A stretch of 64,000 bases of DNA from Sphingomonas kaistensis (lineage in GTDB: Bacteria; Pseudomonadota; Alphaproteobacteria; Sphingomonadales; Sphingomonadaceae). The notes beneath the pieces are model-generated. The model ran no database searches. It had not been told where the DNA came from and was given only the letters and a program-made list of their open reading frames with translations. Made by a program: the position numbers and the translations under genes. The stretch is from contig NZ_CP145607.1 in the NCBI RefSeq assembly GCF_036884275.1, positions 434,001 through 498,000 on the forward strand. Reading direction: 5' to 3'. This document shows positions 34,629 to 43,348 of the stretch, in pieces. Within the stretch, counting starts at the first letter, position 1. Every line of letters begins with the position of its first letter.

Positions 34629-34940
34629 ATGGTCATTCTGCGCACCCTTCTCGAGATTGCCGCGATCCTGCTCAACGTCCTGTGGTGGCTGATCATCATC
34701 CAGGTGATCCTGAGCTGGCTGATCGCGTTCAACGTGCTGAATACGCAAAGCGAGGGAATGCGGCGGTTCCTGACCGGCCTCGACCGCTTCCTCGAGCCGC
34801 TCTACCGGCCGTTCCGCAAGATCCTGCCCGATTTCGGCGGGCTCGACCTGTCGCCGGTCGTGGTGCTGTTGCTGATCGGCATCCTGATCAACCCGGTCAT
34901 CTCGAACACGCTCGCCTCGCTCCCGCCGCCGGGAGTGTGA
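34629..34940 (+). CDS. YggT family membrane protein
   Basis: A 103-residue inner-membrane protein with two to three helices. The signature [20 protein letters not shown] between the helices, and the later [14 protein letters not shown], define the YggT family. The family is linked to osmotic or cell-division related membrane functions without a settled mechanism. It lies four bases before folD. Confidence 0.9.
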   Translation: MVILRTLLEIAAILLNVLWWLIIIQVILSWLIAFNVLNTQSEGMRRFLTGLDRFLEPLYRPFRKILPDFGGLDLSPVVVLLLIGILINPVISNTLASLPPPGV

Positions 34941-34944
34941 GCCG

Positions 34945-35838
34945 ATGAGCGCGCGTCGGATCGACGGCAAGGCTGCGGCAGCGGAGGTGCGGGCGAGCGC
35001 CGGGCGTGCCGCTGCCTTCTTTCGCGCGACCACCGGACGAGCGGTCGGCCTCGCCACCGTGTTGGTCGGCGAGGATCCGGCGAGCGAAGTCTATATCCGC
35101 TCCAAGCGCGCGGCCTGCAGCGAAGCGGCAATGGAAAGCCTGCATCATGCGCTTCCCGCCGAGACCAGCGAAGCCGACCTCCTCGCCCTCGTCGCGCGGC
35201 TAAATGCAGACCCGGCGGTGGACGGCATCCTCGTCCAATTGCCTCTCCCGCCGCACATGGACGCGGCGCGAGTGATCGACGCGATCGACCCCGACAAGGA
35301 CGTCGACGGCTTTCATGTAGTGAACGCCGGACGGCTGGCTGTCGGCGATCCTGCGGCCCTGGTGCCCTGCACGCCGCTCGGCTGCCTGCACCTGCTCAAG
35401 GCCGAACTCGGCGATTTGAGCGGCAAGCATGCCGTAGTGATCGGCCGCTCCAACATCGTCGGCAAGCCGATGGCAATGCTGCTGCTGGCCGAAAGCTGCA
35501 CCGTCACCATCGCCCACAGCCGCACCCGCGATTTGCCCGCTTTGGCTCGCGAGGCCGACATCCTGGTCGCCGCCGTCGGTCGGCCCGAGATGGTCCGCGG
35601 CGATTGGGTCAAGCCCGGCGCCACCGTGATCGACGTCGGAATCAATCGCGTTGCCGGCGCTGAGCCCGGCAAGACCCGGCTTGTCGGCGACGTCGCTTAT
35701 GCCGAGGCTGAGAGGCAAGCGGGCGCGATCACGCCGGTGCCGGGCGGGGTCGGGCCGATGACCATCGCCATGCTGCTTCGCAACACCGTCGTCGCGGCAC
35801 ACCGCCGCCAAGGCCTCGCTCCACCGGAGGGACTATGA
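34945..35838 (+). CDS. folD: Bifunctional methylenetetrahydrofolate dehydrogenase/cyclohydrolase
   Basis: A 297-residue cytoplasmic enzyme of one-carbon metabolism that converts 5,10-methylene-THF to 10-formyl-THF with [24 protein letters not shown] contains the catalytic Tyr and Lys. [27 protein letters not shown] and [18 protein letters not shown] (nucleotide loop) are all present. [16 protein letters not shown] closes the active site. The length is normal. Confidence 0.97.
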   Translation: MSARRIDGKAAAAEVRASAGRAAAFFRATTGRAVGLATVLVGEDPASEVYIRSKRAACSEAAMESLHHALPAETSEADLLALVARLNADPAVDGILVQLPLPPHMDAARVIDAIDPDKDVDGFHVVNAGRLAVGDPAALVPCTPLGCLHLLKAELGDLSGKHAVVIGRSNIVGKPMAMLLLAESCTVTIAHSRTRDLPALAREADILVAAVGRPEMVRGDWVKPGATVIDVGINRVAGAEPGKTRLVGDVAYAEAERQAGAITPVPGGVGPMTIAMLLRNTVVAAHRRQGLAPPEGL

Positions 35839-36464
35839 TCCTCGCCTCGCTGATGCTCGCTGCCGCCGCTCCGACTACCGCGGTCGAGGCGGAGCGCGCC
35901 TTTGCCGCCGACGCGAAAGCTCAAGGCCAGTGGACCGCTTTTCGCACCTGGGCCGATCCAACCGCGGTGATGTGGACCCCGCAAGCCGTCTGGGCGCACG
36001 ATTTCCTGAAGGACCGCAAGGACCCGGCCACCGCCGTCCAATGGTGGCCTTCGCACAGTTGGCAATCGTGCGACGGCCGCACGGCGGTCAACGTCGGGCC
36101 CTGGCAACTGCCGAATGCGACCGGGCGGTTCATCACCCTGTGGATGCGCCAGGCGTCGGGTGACTGGCGCTGGACCGCCGATGGCCAGCTTGCCGCAGCG
36201 CCGCGGTTCGCCATTCCCAAGCGCCCGGTGGTGCGGGTCGCCGCCTGCGGCAATGCCGCCGCGCGGGCTCGGCAGGTCGCCGCCAATTACGCGCAGCCGC
36301 TCAATCGTACGGCCCCGCCGGGCGACAGCGGCTATGCCCGTTCGGCCGACGGCACGCTCCTGTTCAACTGGACCGTCACGGCCGACGGCGTTCGCCGCAC
36401 GCGCGTTCAGCTGTGGAACGGGCGCCGATTCGATACGGTGCACGACCGCACCACGCGGCCATGA
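35835..36464 (+). CDS. Hypothetical secreted protein
   Basis: A 209-residue protein with signal [20 protein letters not shown]. The mature part is tryptophan-rich (about a dozen, for example [16 protein letters not shown] and DWRWTADG) and looks like a DUF4440/NTF2-type fold, common for small periplasmic proteins. The start overlaps the folD stop by ATGA and its stop overlaps marC the same way. No catalytic motif recognised. Confidence 0.68.
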   Translation: MILASLMLAAAAPTTAVEAERAFAADAKAQGQWTAFRTWADPTAVMWTPQAVWAHDFLKDRKDPATAVQWWPSHSWQSCDGRTAVNVGPWQLPNATGRFITLWMRQASGDWRWTADGQLAAAPRFAIPKRPVVRVAACGNAAARARQVAANYAQPLNRTAPPGDSGYARSADGTLLFNWTVTADGVRRTRVQLWNGRRFDTVHDRTTRP

Positions 36465-37093
36465 TCGAGCTTTTCACCTCGGCCTTTCTGACTCTTGCGG
36501 TCATCATCGATCCTCCCGGCTGCGCGCCGATCTTCGCCGGGCTGACCAAGGGCGCGGACGCCGCGCATCGCCGGGCGATGGCAATCCGCTCGGCGGTGGT
36601 CGCCTGGTGCATCCTGCTGTTCTTCGCGCTGCTCGGCGAGCCGCTGCTACGGACGCTCGGGATCAGCCTGTCGGCGTTCCGGCTGGCGGGCGGCATCATG
36701 CTGTTCATGATCGCGCTGGACATGGTGTTCGAAAAGCGCACCGAGCGCCGCGAAGAGCGGGCGCGCGAGATCGAAGGCACGCCCGAAGCCGACGACATTT
36801 CGGTGTTTCCGATGGCGATCCCGATGATTGCGGGCCCGGGATCGATCGCGTCGATCATGCTGTTGTCGGGCCGCGCCGACGGGACGGTGGAGCAGGTGGT
36901 CGTGCTCGCCGCGATGACCGCGGTGATCCTGTTGACCCTGCTGGCACTCCTCACCGCCGGGCCGCTAATGCGGATGATCGGGGCCAAGATCGAGGCGATG
37001 ATCACCCGCATCCTCGGCGTCATCCTCGCCGCGCTGGCCGTGCAGTTCGTGCTCGACGGGCTGGAGCGGAGCCTGCCCGGATTGGCGGGCTGA
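36461..37093 (+). CDS. MarC family integral membrane protein
   Basis: A 210-residue protein with six membrane helices. The first helix TLAVIIDPPGCAPIFAGLTK carries the family's N-D-P-x-G-like signature, and the second repeat has MAIPMIAGPGSI. MarC-family proteins are predicted transporters with unknown substrate. A central charged loop (EKRTERREERAREIEG) is cytoplasmic. The ATG overlaps the upstream stop. Confidence 0.9.
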   Translation: MIELFTSAFLTLAVIIDPPGCAPIFAGLTKGADAAHRRAMAIRSAVVAWCILLFFALLGEPLLRTLGISLSAFRLAGGIMLFMIALDMVFEKRTERREERAREIEGTPEADDISVFPMAIPMIAGPGSIASIMLLSGRADGTVEQVVVLAAMTAVILLTLLALLTAGPLMRMIGAKIEAMITRILGVILAALAVQFVLDGLERSLPGLAG

Positions 37094-37096
37094 ACC

Positions 37097-38881
37097 CTAG
37101 CGCAGCACCCGCCACATCTTGAGCGGGCTGTCCTTACCGAGGTCGATCGGCTGCAGCCACGGGAAGCTCGCCCCGCGCTCCAGCTGCGCATAGAAGCCGC
37201 GCGGCGCCTGGGCGCGAAAGATGGTCGCCTGGTTCATGTGCGGGCAGATTAAGAGATAGTCCGAGCGATGCTTTAGGATCAGCGCGCGGGCCTGTTCGGG
37301 CGTCCCGCGCATCGCATTCATGCTGTCGGCGATGGCCTCACCGTTGCGGTGATAGGGGCCGCCCAGCGCATCATGCCTGGTGATTGCGATCAGGCGGGGC
37401 CCGAGGTCGATGAAGGTGAACACCATGCCCTTGGGTTGCTTCGCCACCGGGCGCATCGCCCACAGGGTCGGGCAGAGCCGGTTGGCGCGGTTGTTGAGCC
37501 GCTGCGATTCGGTGACCTTGTCCTGTTTCTCGGGCAGATATTTGAGGACGATCGGCGCCGCACCGCCGCTCGCCACCAGCACCAGCGCGGTGGAGCCGAG
37601 CACGACGACGAGGCTGTTCTTGGCGTTCCACAAGCGCGGCAGCAGCGTGGCGGTGAGCGCCGCGCAGCCGACCACGCCGAGCAGCTGGCTCGCCGGCCCG
37701 GCGCGGGTCTGCCAGAACAGCAGGCCGAGCGACGCGGCGGCGATCGCGGCCGGGCCGAGGATACGGCGCAGATGCTCGGGCTCACGGCGGTGGAGGAAGG
37801 CGAGCCATGCCCAGCCGAGCAGTCCCGCGATGGGCAAAGAAATGACGGTGGTGACGGTCCGCCAGCTATGCTGGGTGATCGGCTTGGCCTCGCGCACATT
37901 GCTCAGCCACAGGCGGTCCACCTCCGGCGAGACGCCTTCGAGCCGTGACAGGCAGTTGGGCCAGGCCAGCGCATGGAAGGTTGCCACCGCTACGCCCGCT
38001 GCCGCGGCGAGCGCTAGGCGGGTGGTCCAGCGCGCCGGGCTCTTCCACACGATCAGCGCCAGCAGCGCTCCGCCGAGCAGCGCGTCGGACAGCCACACGG
38101 GCGACAGCGCATCGCACACCGCCGCGCGGTTGGCGTAGGAGGCGAACAATAGGAAGCCGATCGCCGTCCCCCCGGCGATGCTGACGGCATAGGCCAGCAG
38201 CCGATCGCGTTCTTCCGCGTCCGACACCCACATCAGCACCTGCGCGGCCGCGGCGAGCGCCAAATAGATCAGCATCTCAAGCCCGATCGACAGGCTGATC
38301 GCGCTGGCGATCCCGGCGGTCAGACCGCCGCGGCGACGGTCAGGATCGGCGAGGCCAGCGATGACTAGGCTCAGCATCGCCAACTGCCAGCCGTGGTGAT
38401 CGATGCGGGTCGGCATGAACATGCCATTGGTCGCGCCGGCGAAATAGAGCGCGACAAAGGCCGCGACGAACGCCGCCGGGCTGATCAGCCGGCGGGCGGT
38501 CAGGGCGATCCCGGTCAGCAGCACCGCGTACGGCAGCAACGGCGCGACCGCGACCGCCATCCGCTCGGCATTGGCGCCGGTAGTGAACAATTTGCCGAGC
38601 AGGATCAGCCCGGCGATCGGCAGGTCGACGATCCGGCTCCAGTGGATGTTGGCGCCGCCGAACGCGGGATCGAAGCGATATTGGCGAAGGTCGTACCAGC
38701 CTTGCCCGTTCAGCCAGGCGCGGACCTGCGCCATGCGGAGGTTGTCGTCGGTGTCGCCGAGCTGGAAGGCGACAATCCCGCCCCACTTCTGCCAGGCGAA
38801 CAGCGCGCAGGCGAGCAGCCAGACCAGCAGCACCACCAGCCGCCAATGCCGCTCCATCCATCCCAGCAACCGTTCCGGCAC
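37097..38881 (-). CDS. Polytopic GT-C-like membrane protein
   Basis: A protein of about 594 residues with about 12 hydrophobic helices. The first luminal loop reads FQLGDTDDNLRMAQVRAWLN and then FGGANIHWSRIVDLP, resembling the aspartate-bearing loop of GT-C glycosyltransferases and STT3-like proteins. The soluble C-terminal 150 residues are periplasmic. A lipid-linked sugar is a likely donor. I chose GTG 38881; ATG 38857 is an alternative, and the longer frame to 38950 would overlap the divergent gtrA start. It belongs with gtrA, the methyltransferase and GT2 genes next to it. Confidence 0.72.
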   Translation of the reverse strand: MPERLLGWMERHWRLVVLLVWLLACALFAWQKWGGIVAFQLGDTDDNLRMAQVRAWLNGQGWYDLRQYRFDPAFGGANIHWSRIVDLPIAGLILLGKLFTTGANAERMAVAVAPLLPYAVLLTGIALTARRLISPAAFVAAFVALYFAGATNGMFMPTRIDHHGWQLAMLSLVIAGLADPDRRRGGLTAGIASAISLSIGLEMLIYLALAAAAQVLMWVSDAEERDRLLAYAVSIAGGTAIGFLLFASYANRAAVCDALSPVWLSDALLGGALLALIVWKSPARWTTRLALAAAAGVAVATFHALAWPNCLSRLEGVSPEVDRLWLSNVREAKPITQHSWRTVTTVISLPIAGLLGWAWLAFLHRREPEHLRRILGPAAIAAASLGLLFWQTRAGPASQLLGVVGCAALTATLLPRLWNAKNSLVVVLGSTALVLVASGGAAPIVLKYLPEKQDKVTESQRLNNRANRLCPTLWAMRPVAKQPKGMVFTFIDLGPRLIAITRHDALGGPYHRNGEAIADSMNAMRGTPEQARALILKHRSDYLLICPHMNQATIFRAQAPRGFYAQLERGASFPWLQPIDLGKDSPLKMWRVLR

Positions 38882-38948
38882 GCACTTCTCCCCGCCCCAA
38901 AAGGCAATCTGTTGCCGCTCTAGGCACTTGACCCTAGAGGGCAAGGCC

Positions 38949-39359
38949 ATGATCCAGGCAAGCCTGCCCCAAGCCTCCCGCCGCGAGTTGATCGGCCAGT
39001 TGATCCGCTTCGGGCTGGTCGGACTCGGCTCGACCCTGCTCTACGCCGCGGTCTATTGGCCGCTCGCGACCTATGTCATGTGGCCGGTACTGGCGGTGGT
39101 GATCGCCTTTGCCGTGGCGGTGACCGCGGGCTTCTTTCTGCACAGCCGGTGGAGCTTCAAGGGGCATGAGCGGACCGAGGACGGCAAGACCAAAGCGCAG
39201 TTCCTGGGCGTGCAGACGGTGGGAATGCTGATGAACGCCGGTTTCACCTGGATCGCGGTCGACTGGCTGCACGGGCCGACCTGGTGGCCGCTTATCCCGG
39301 CGGTGCTGATCACGCCGTTCGTGACCTTTGCACTCAATCGCTGGTGGGTGTTCGGCTGA
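38949..39359 (+). CDS. GtrA-family polyprenyl-linked glucose flippase-like protein
   Basis: A 136-residue inner-membrane protein with four helices and the GtrA signature FGLVGLGSTLLYAAVYW, then HSRWSFKG and FALNRWWVF at the end. GtrA proteins flip or bind undecaprenyl-phosphate glucose and work with GtrB-type transferases. The following methyltransferase starts one base into its stop. Confidence 0.9.
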   Translation: MIQASLPQASRRELIGQLIRFGLVGLGSTLLYAAVYWPLATYVMWPVLAVVIAFAVAVTAGFFLHSRWSFKGHERTEDGKTKAQFLGVQTVGMLMNAGFTWIAVDWLHGPTWWPLIPAVLITPFVTFALNRWWVFG

Positions 39360-40090
39360 TGGAACGGCAAGTCTACGACCGGATGGCAGAGCTCGACCAG
39401 CGGCATTGGTGGTATCGCGCCCGGCGCAAGGTGCTGGCGCAACTGATCGCCCGGGTGGTGCGGCCGCGCCCGAACAGCCGGATTCTCGAAGTGGGCTGCG
39501 GGACCGGGCACAACTTCCCGATGCTCGACGTCTTCGGTTCGGTCGAAGCGATCGAGGTCGATCCGGCCGCGCGGGCGATGGCCGAGAAACGGCTCGGCCG
39601 CGCCGTCGGGTCGGCGCCGTTGCCCGACCTGCCGGGTGTGGCGGACGCCTCGTTCGACATGATCGGCTCGTTCGACGTGATCGAGCATATCGAGGACGAC
39701 CGCGCCGCGCTGGCGGGGATCGCGCGCTGCCTGAAGCCCGGCGGCAAGTTCGTGATGACGGTCCCGGCACACCAATGGATGTGGTCGGCGCACGACGTCG
39801 TGAACCACCATCACCGCCGTTATTCCAAGACCGGCCTCAAGGCGCTGTTCGACGGCTCGCCGCTGAAGCTCGAGAAGATGGGCTATTTGAATAGCCTGCT
39901 GCTGCCGGTCGCGATCGCGGCGCGGACGGCGGGCAAGATCACCGGCAAGGACGATGGCGACGACACGTTGCCCCCAGCCCCGCTCAATGCCGCGCTGGAG
40001 AAGGTGTTCGCTCAGGAAGCGCGGTTGATCGGCAGGGTGCCGCTGCCGCCGGGCCTGTCGCTCTGGGCGGTGGCTTCGTCGGGCACCTGA
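39359..40090 (+). CDS. SAM-dependent class I methyltransferase
   Basis: A 243-residue protein with SAM motif I ILEVGCGTGHN and acidic post-I motif EAIEVDP. SFDVIEHIEDDRAAL and LKPGGKFVMTVPAH follow. The N-terminal ELDQRHWWYRARRKVL segment is common in methyltransferases acting on lipid-linked or carbohydrate substrates. It is coupled to gtrA, and its 3' end overlaps 79 bases of the convergent GT2 gene. Confidence 0.88.
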   Translation: MERQVYDRMAELDQRHWWYRARRKVLAQLIARVVRPRPNSRILEVGCGTGHNFPMLDVFGSVEAIEVDPAARAMAEKRLGRAVGSAPLPDLPGVADASFDMIGSFDVIEHIEDDRAALAGIARCLKPGGKFVMTVPAHQWMWSAHDVVNHHHRRYSKTGLKALFDGSPLKLEKMGYLNSLLLPVAIAARTAGKITGKDDGDDTLPPAPLNAALEKVFAQEARLIGRVPLPPGLSLWAVASSGT

Positions 40091-41043
40091 CCGAGGCTCT
40101 TGCGCGGGATTCGCGCATCGCCCGCAATGTCCTGCACGATATAGAGCGGACGGTTCTTCGACTGGCTGTAGAGCCGGCCGATATATTCGCCCATCATCGC
40201 CAGCACGAACATCTGCACCGCGCCGAGCACCACGACCACCAGCATCAGCGAGGTCCAACCCTGGATGTTCTGGCCGGTGACGAAGGCGTAGCCGATGTAA
40301 AGGATGATCAGGATCGAGCTCAGGCTGAGCAGCAGCCCGGCGTGGCTGGCGAGCTTCAGCGGGGCCGAGCTGAACCCGGTCAGCGCGTCCAGTGCGAAGC
40401 GGATCATCTTGCCCAGCGGATATTTGCTTGTCCCCGCGAAGCGCTCGGCGCGGTCATAGGGGAAGGGCAATTGCTTGAACCCGATCCACGCCACCATGCC
40501 GCGCACGAACCGCGCCTGCTCGGGCATCGCCAGCAGCACGTCGAGCGCACGACGGCTCATCAGGCGGAAGTCGCCGGCGTCTAGGGGAATGTCGATCTCG
40601 GTGGCGCGCGACAGGAGGCGGTAGAAGGCATGGGCGGTGGCGCGCTTGAAATGCGTTTCGCCCGCGCGGCTTTGGCGCACGCCATAGACGACGTCGGCGC
40701 CTTCGCGGTCCATCATCTCGAGCATGGGCGCGAGCAACTCGGGCGGGTCCTGGAGGTCGGCGTCGACGATCAGGATGCGATGGCCCCGCGCTAAGTCGAG
40801 CCCGGCGGTCAGCGCCAGCTGGTGGCCGTGATTGCGCGACAGGTTGACGCAGGTGAGATGCGGGTCGCCCGCGCTCATGTCCTGCATGATCGGCCAGGTC
40901 CGATCCTTGGACCCGTCGTTGACGAGGATGATCTCGTAATCCTCGCCGAACGAGGTCCGCGCCGCGCCGCTCAGCCGCTGGTGCAGCAGGCGGACGCATT
41001 CCTCTTCGTTGAAGCAGGGAACGACGATCGAAAGCGCGGTCAT
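40012..41043 (-). CDS. GT2 polyprenyl-phosphate glycosyltransferase (DPM1/GtrB-like)
   Basis: A 343-residue protein. The N-terminal GT-A domain has SIVVPCFNEEECVRLL, then VNDGSKDRTWPIM, VDADLQDPPELL (the DxD) and FRLMSRRALDVLL. Two C-terminal helices (about residues 230-300) anchor it. It would load a sugar onto undecaprenyl phosphate. The last 26 codons are antisense to the methyltransferase gene. Its ATG overlaps the stop of the next upstream gene. Confidence 0.92.
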   Translation of the reverse strand: MTALSIVVPCFNEEECVRLLHQRLSGAARTSFGEDYEIILVNDGSKDRTWPIMQDMSAGDPHLTCVNLSRNHGHQLALTAGLDLARGHRILIVDADLQDPPELLAPMLEMMDREGADVVYGVRQSRAGETHFKRATAHAFYRLLSRATEIDIPLDAGDFRLMSRRALDVLLAMPEQARFVRGMVAWIGFKQLPFPYDRAERFAGTSKYPLGKMIRFALDALTGFSSAPLKLASHAGLLLSLSSILIILYIGYAFVTGQNIQGWTSLMLVVVVLGAVQMFVLAMMGEYIGRLYSQSKNRPLYIVQDIAGDARIPRKSLGQVPDEATAQSDRPGGSGTLPINRAS

Positions 41044-42614
41044 GGTGCTGGGTTAGCGGGTCCGGGACGTATCCGGTAGAGGGCCGAGCCATCGGGCAGG
41101 CCCCAGACCTTTTGCAGGTCGGCCACCGCCGCCGGATCGTAGCGCGGCGGATCGATCAGCCACAGATAGTCGAACGCGTCGCGCGGGAAGCGGCGCAGCA
41201 TGACACTGATCGGCCGTGCGTAGCGCGCCGGGCAATTGTCCTGCACGACGAGGTTCGAGGGATCGTGCTGCCAATAGCCCGCCGCCTTGTTTGTCACGGT
41301 CAGGAGCTTGGCGCCGGGCACGTCCCAGTGGTCGTTGGAAAAACCGTTGCGGCGCACCACCACCAAACCGCCGAGATGCGCGTTGCGCCACATCGGCCAG
41401 CCGCTCGCCCGGGTGCAGCCGAGGCCGACCATGCTGACCACGCGGGCGCCCATCGGCACCTGGTCTAGGGCGGTCAGTTGCCGCTCATATTCATCGCTCG
41501 CGAGCTTCATGCTCCACGTCACGCTGGCGGTGCGGGCGAGGAAAAAGCCGAGCGCCAGCAGCGCGAGCACCCAGCCCATCAACAGCGGCGTGTCGCGGCG
41601 GAAGCGGATCGCCAGTAGCGCAAAGGCGAACACGAAGGGCATCAGCCGCATGTCGGCATAAGCCGATCCGAAGATGATCCGCGGCAGGCAGACGAACGCG
41701 GTGCCCAGCACCAGCGCGGTAAAGGTCAGCATCCGCGACAGGGTCAGCCGCGGATGCACGATCGCGAACAGGAAGACGGTGAGGCAGAGAAAGAAGCTGA
41801 TCCGGTCCCACACCCGCCAGCGATCGCGCAGCACAGTGTTCACGGAGAACATCTTGTTTGACCAGTTGAAGAAGTCGGTGGTCTGCCCGCCGCCTCCTTC
41901 GCGCCACAGCAGCATCAGCACCAGCGGCAGCGCCAGGCTCATGCTCTGCCCGACGGCGCGGAGAATCGAGCGCCACCAGCTTCGCCCGTCGTCGTGCGCG
42001 CGGACGACTTCGGACGAGAAAGCGAGCAGGCCGAGAAAGCCCCAGCCGAAGGCGTGACACAGCCAGACCAGGATGCTGATCGGCACGAACAAGGCGGCGC
42101 GCAGGCGGTAGCGGCGTTTGCGTCCGAGCCGCAGCCACAGCCCGAACGCCAGCATCGCCAGCGCAACGCTCAAGGCATAATTGACGAAGCCGAACAGGAA
42201 GTGGTGGCCGTAGACCAAAGGCAGCGCGAACATCACCGTCGGCGGCAGGCGGTGATGCACTTCGCGCGCGACCCACAGCATGCCCGCGGTGGTCATCATC
42301 GGAATGAGGATGATGACCAGCTTCACCGCCGGTTCCAGCCCGATCAGCCGGGCCAGCGGGTAGACCGCGAGGTCGACGCCGAGGTTGCCCATCAGCGCCC
42401 ATTTGAAGCTGTAATTGGCGGTAAGGCTCGGCACGTCGCCGTCGAGCATCACCCGGTAGCGGCCCATGTGGCCGAGCAGGTCGACCAGCGGCGGCACGGG
42501 CGGGTAGAGCAAGGGCACGGCGGACAGCAACACCATCGCCACCACGAAGGCACGCGTTTCCCACCAGGGACGCGGCGCTCCGGGCGGGCTGGGCGGTGCG
42601 GCGGGCGGGATCAT
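41040..42614 (-). CDS. Polytopic membrane protein, GT-C-like
   Basis: A 524-residue protein with about ten to twelve hydrophobic helices and a C-terminal soluble domain (residues about 400-524) carrying AGYWQHDPSNLVVQDNCPARY. The N-terminal region after helix one has DLLGHMGRYRVMLDGDVPSLT, a possible luminal loop of a glycosyltransferase-C fold. I do not assign a substrate. It is cotranscribed with the GT2 gene (ATGA overlap), which fits a role in using or making a lipid-linked sugar. Confidence 0.68.
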   Translation of the reverse strand: MIPPAAPPSPPGAPRPWWETRAFVVAMVLLSAVPLLYPPVPPLVDLLGHMGRYRVMLDGDVPSLTANYSFKWALMGNLGVDLAVYPLARLIGLEPAVKLVIILIPMMTTAGMLWVAREVHHRLPPTVMFALPLVYGHHFLFGFVNYALSVALAMLAFGLWLRLGRKRRYRLRAALFVPISILVWLCHAFGWGFLGLLAFSSEVVRAHDDGRSWWRSILRAVGQSMSLALPLVLMLLWREGGGGQTTDFFNWSNKMFSVNTVLRDRWRVWDRISFFLCLTVFLFAIVHPRLTLSRMLTFTALVLGTAFVCLPRIIFGSAYADMRLMPFVFAFALLAIRFRRDTPLLMGWVLALLALGFFLARTASVTWSMKLASDEYERQLTALDQVPMGARVVSMVGLGCTRASGWPMWRNAHLGGLVVVRRNGFSNDHWDVPGAKLLTVTNKAAGYWQHDPSNLVVQDNCPARYARPISVMLRRFPRDAFDYLWLIDPPRYDPAAVADLQKVWGLPDGSALYRIRPGPANPAP

Positions 42615-42717
42615 GGCTCCGCGCCAGCCCCTTGCAGCTTGCGCGGCACCTGTCACCCCCGGTTCAGCAATCGGCGGTTATCTCCGCGCTCATCAAGGCA
42701 GGGCGAATGGAGGCATT

Positions 42718-43326
42718 ATGAAGAAGATTCTGTTTGGTGCTGGCGTGCTGCTGGCCGCCACCGCCGCGGCTGCGCAGATGGCACCGACCGCGCCGGTTGC
42801 GCCGCGCGACGGGGTGCAGACCCGCGCCGAAGTGGTCGAGCGGACCCGGGCGATGTTCGCGCGGGTGGACACCAATCGTGACGGCTTCATCACCCAGGAA
42901 GAGCGCCAGGCCGTGCGCGGCCAGATGCGGGCGGAGATGGGCGAGCGCCGGGGTCAGCGCATGGCGCAGAACCGCGGTGCCGGCCGCGCGCAGATGTTCG
43001 AGCGGCTCGACCAAAATCGCGACAACGTCATCAGCCGCGACGAATGGGCGCGCGCCGAAGCGATGCGCGGTGAGCGCCGGGCCGAGGGTCGCCGTGCCGG
43101 CATGAACGGTCAGCGGATGGCGATGCGCGGCCGGATGGGCGGCGCGATGATGCGGATGGCCGACACCAACCGCGACCAGCGCATTTCGCTTGCCGAAGCG
43201 CAAGCGGCAGCGGTGCAGCGGTTCGACCGGGTCGACCTCAACCGCGACGGCCGCGTCACCCGCGAGGAGCGCCAGCAGGCGCGCCAGCAGCGGCAGGCCC
43301 AGCGTCCGGCGGCCGCCGTTCGCTAA
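42718..43326 (+). CDS. Exported EF-hand protein
   Basis: A 202-residue protein with signal MKKILFGAGVLLAATAAAAQ. Four calcium-binding EF-hand loops are visible: DTNRDGFITQEE, DQNRDNVISRDE, DTNRDQRISLAE and DLNRDGRVTREE. All keep the first Asp and the last Glu, and the second and third lack the central glycine. A methionine/arginine-rich linker lies between pairs. Similar periplasmic calcium-sensor-like proteins are common in sphingomonads. A GGAGG ribosome site precedes the ATG. Confidence 0.9.
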   Translation: MKKILFGAGVLLAATAAAAQMAPTAPVAPRDGVQTRAEVVERTRAMFARVDTNRDGFITQEERQAVRGQMRAEMGERRGQRMAQNRGAGRAQMFERLDQNRDNVISRDEWARAEAMRGERRAEGRRAGMNGQRMAMRGRMGGAMMRMADTNRDQRISLAEAQAAAVQRFDRVDLNRDGRVTREERQQARQQRQAQRPAAAVR

Positions 43327-43348
43327 ACCCTTTCAGCCTTTGCTGAAT

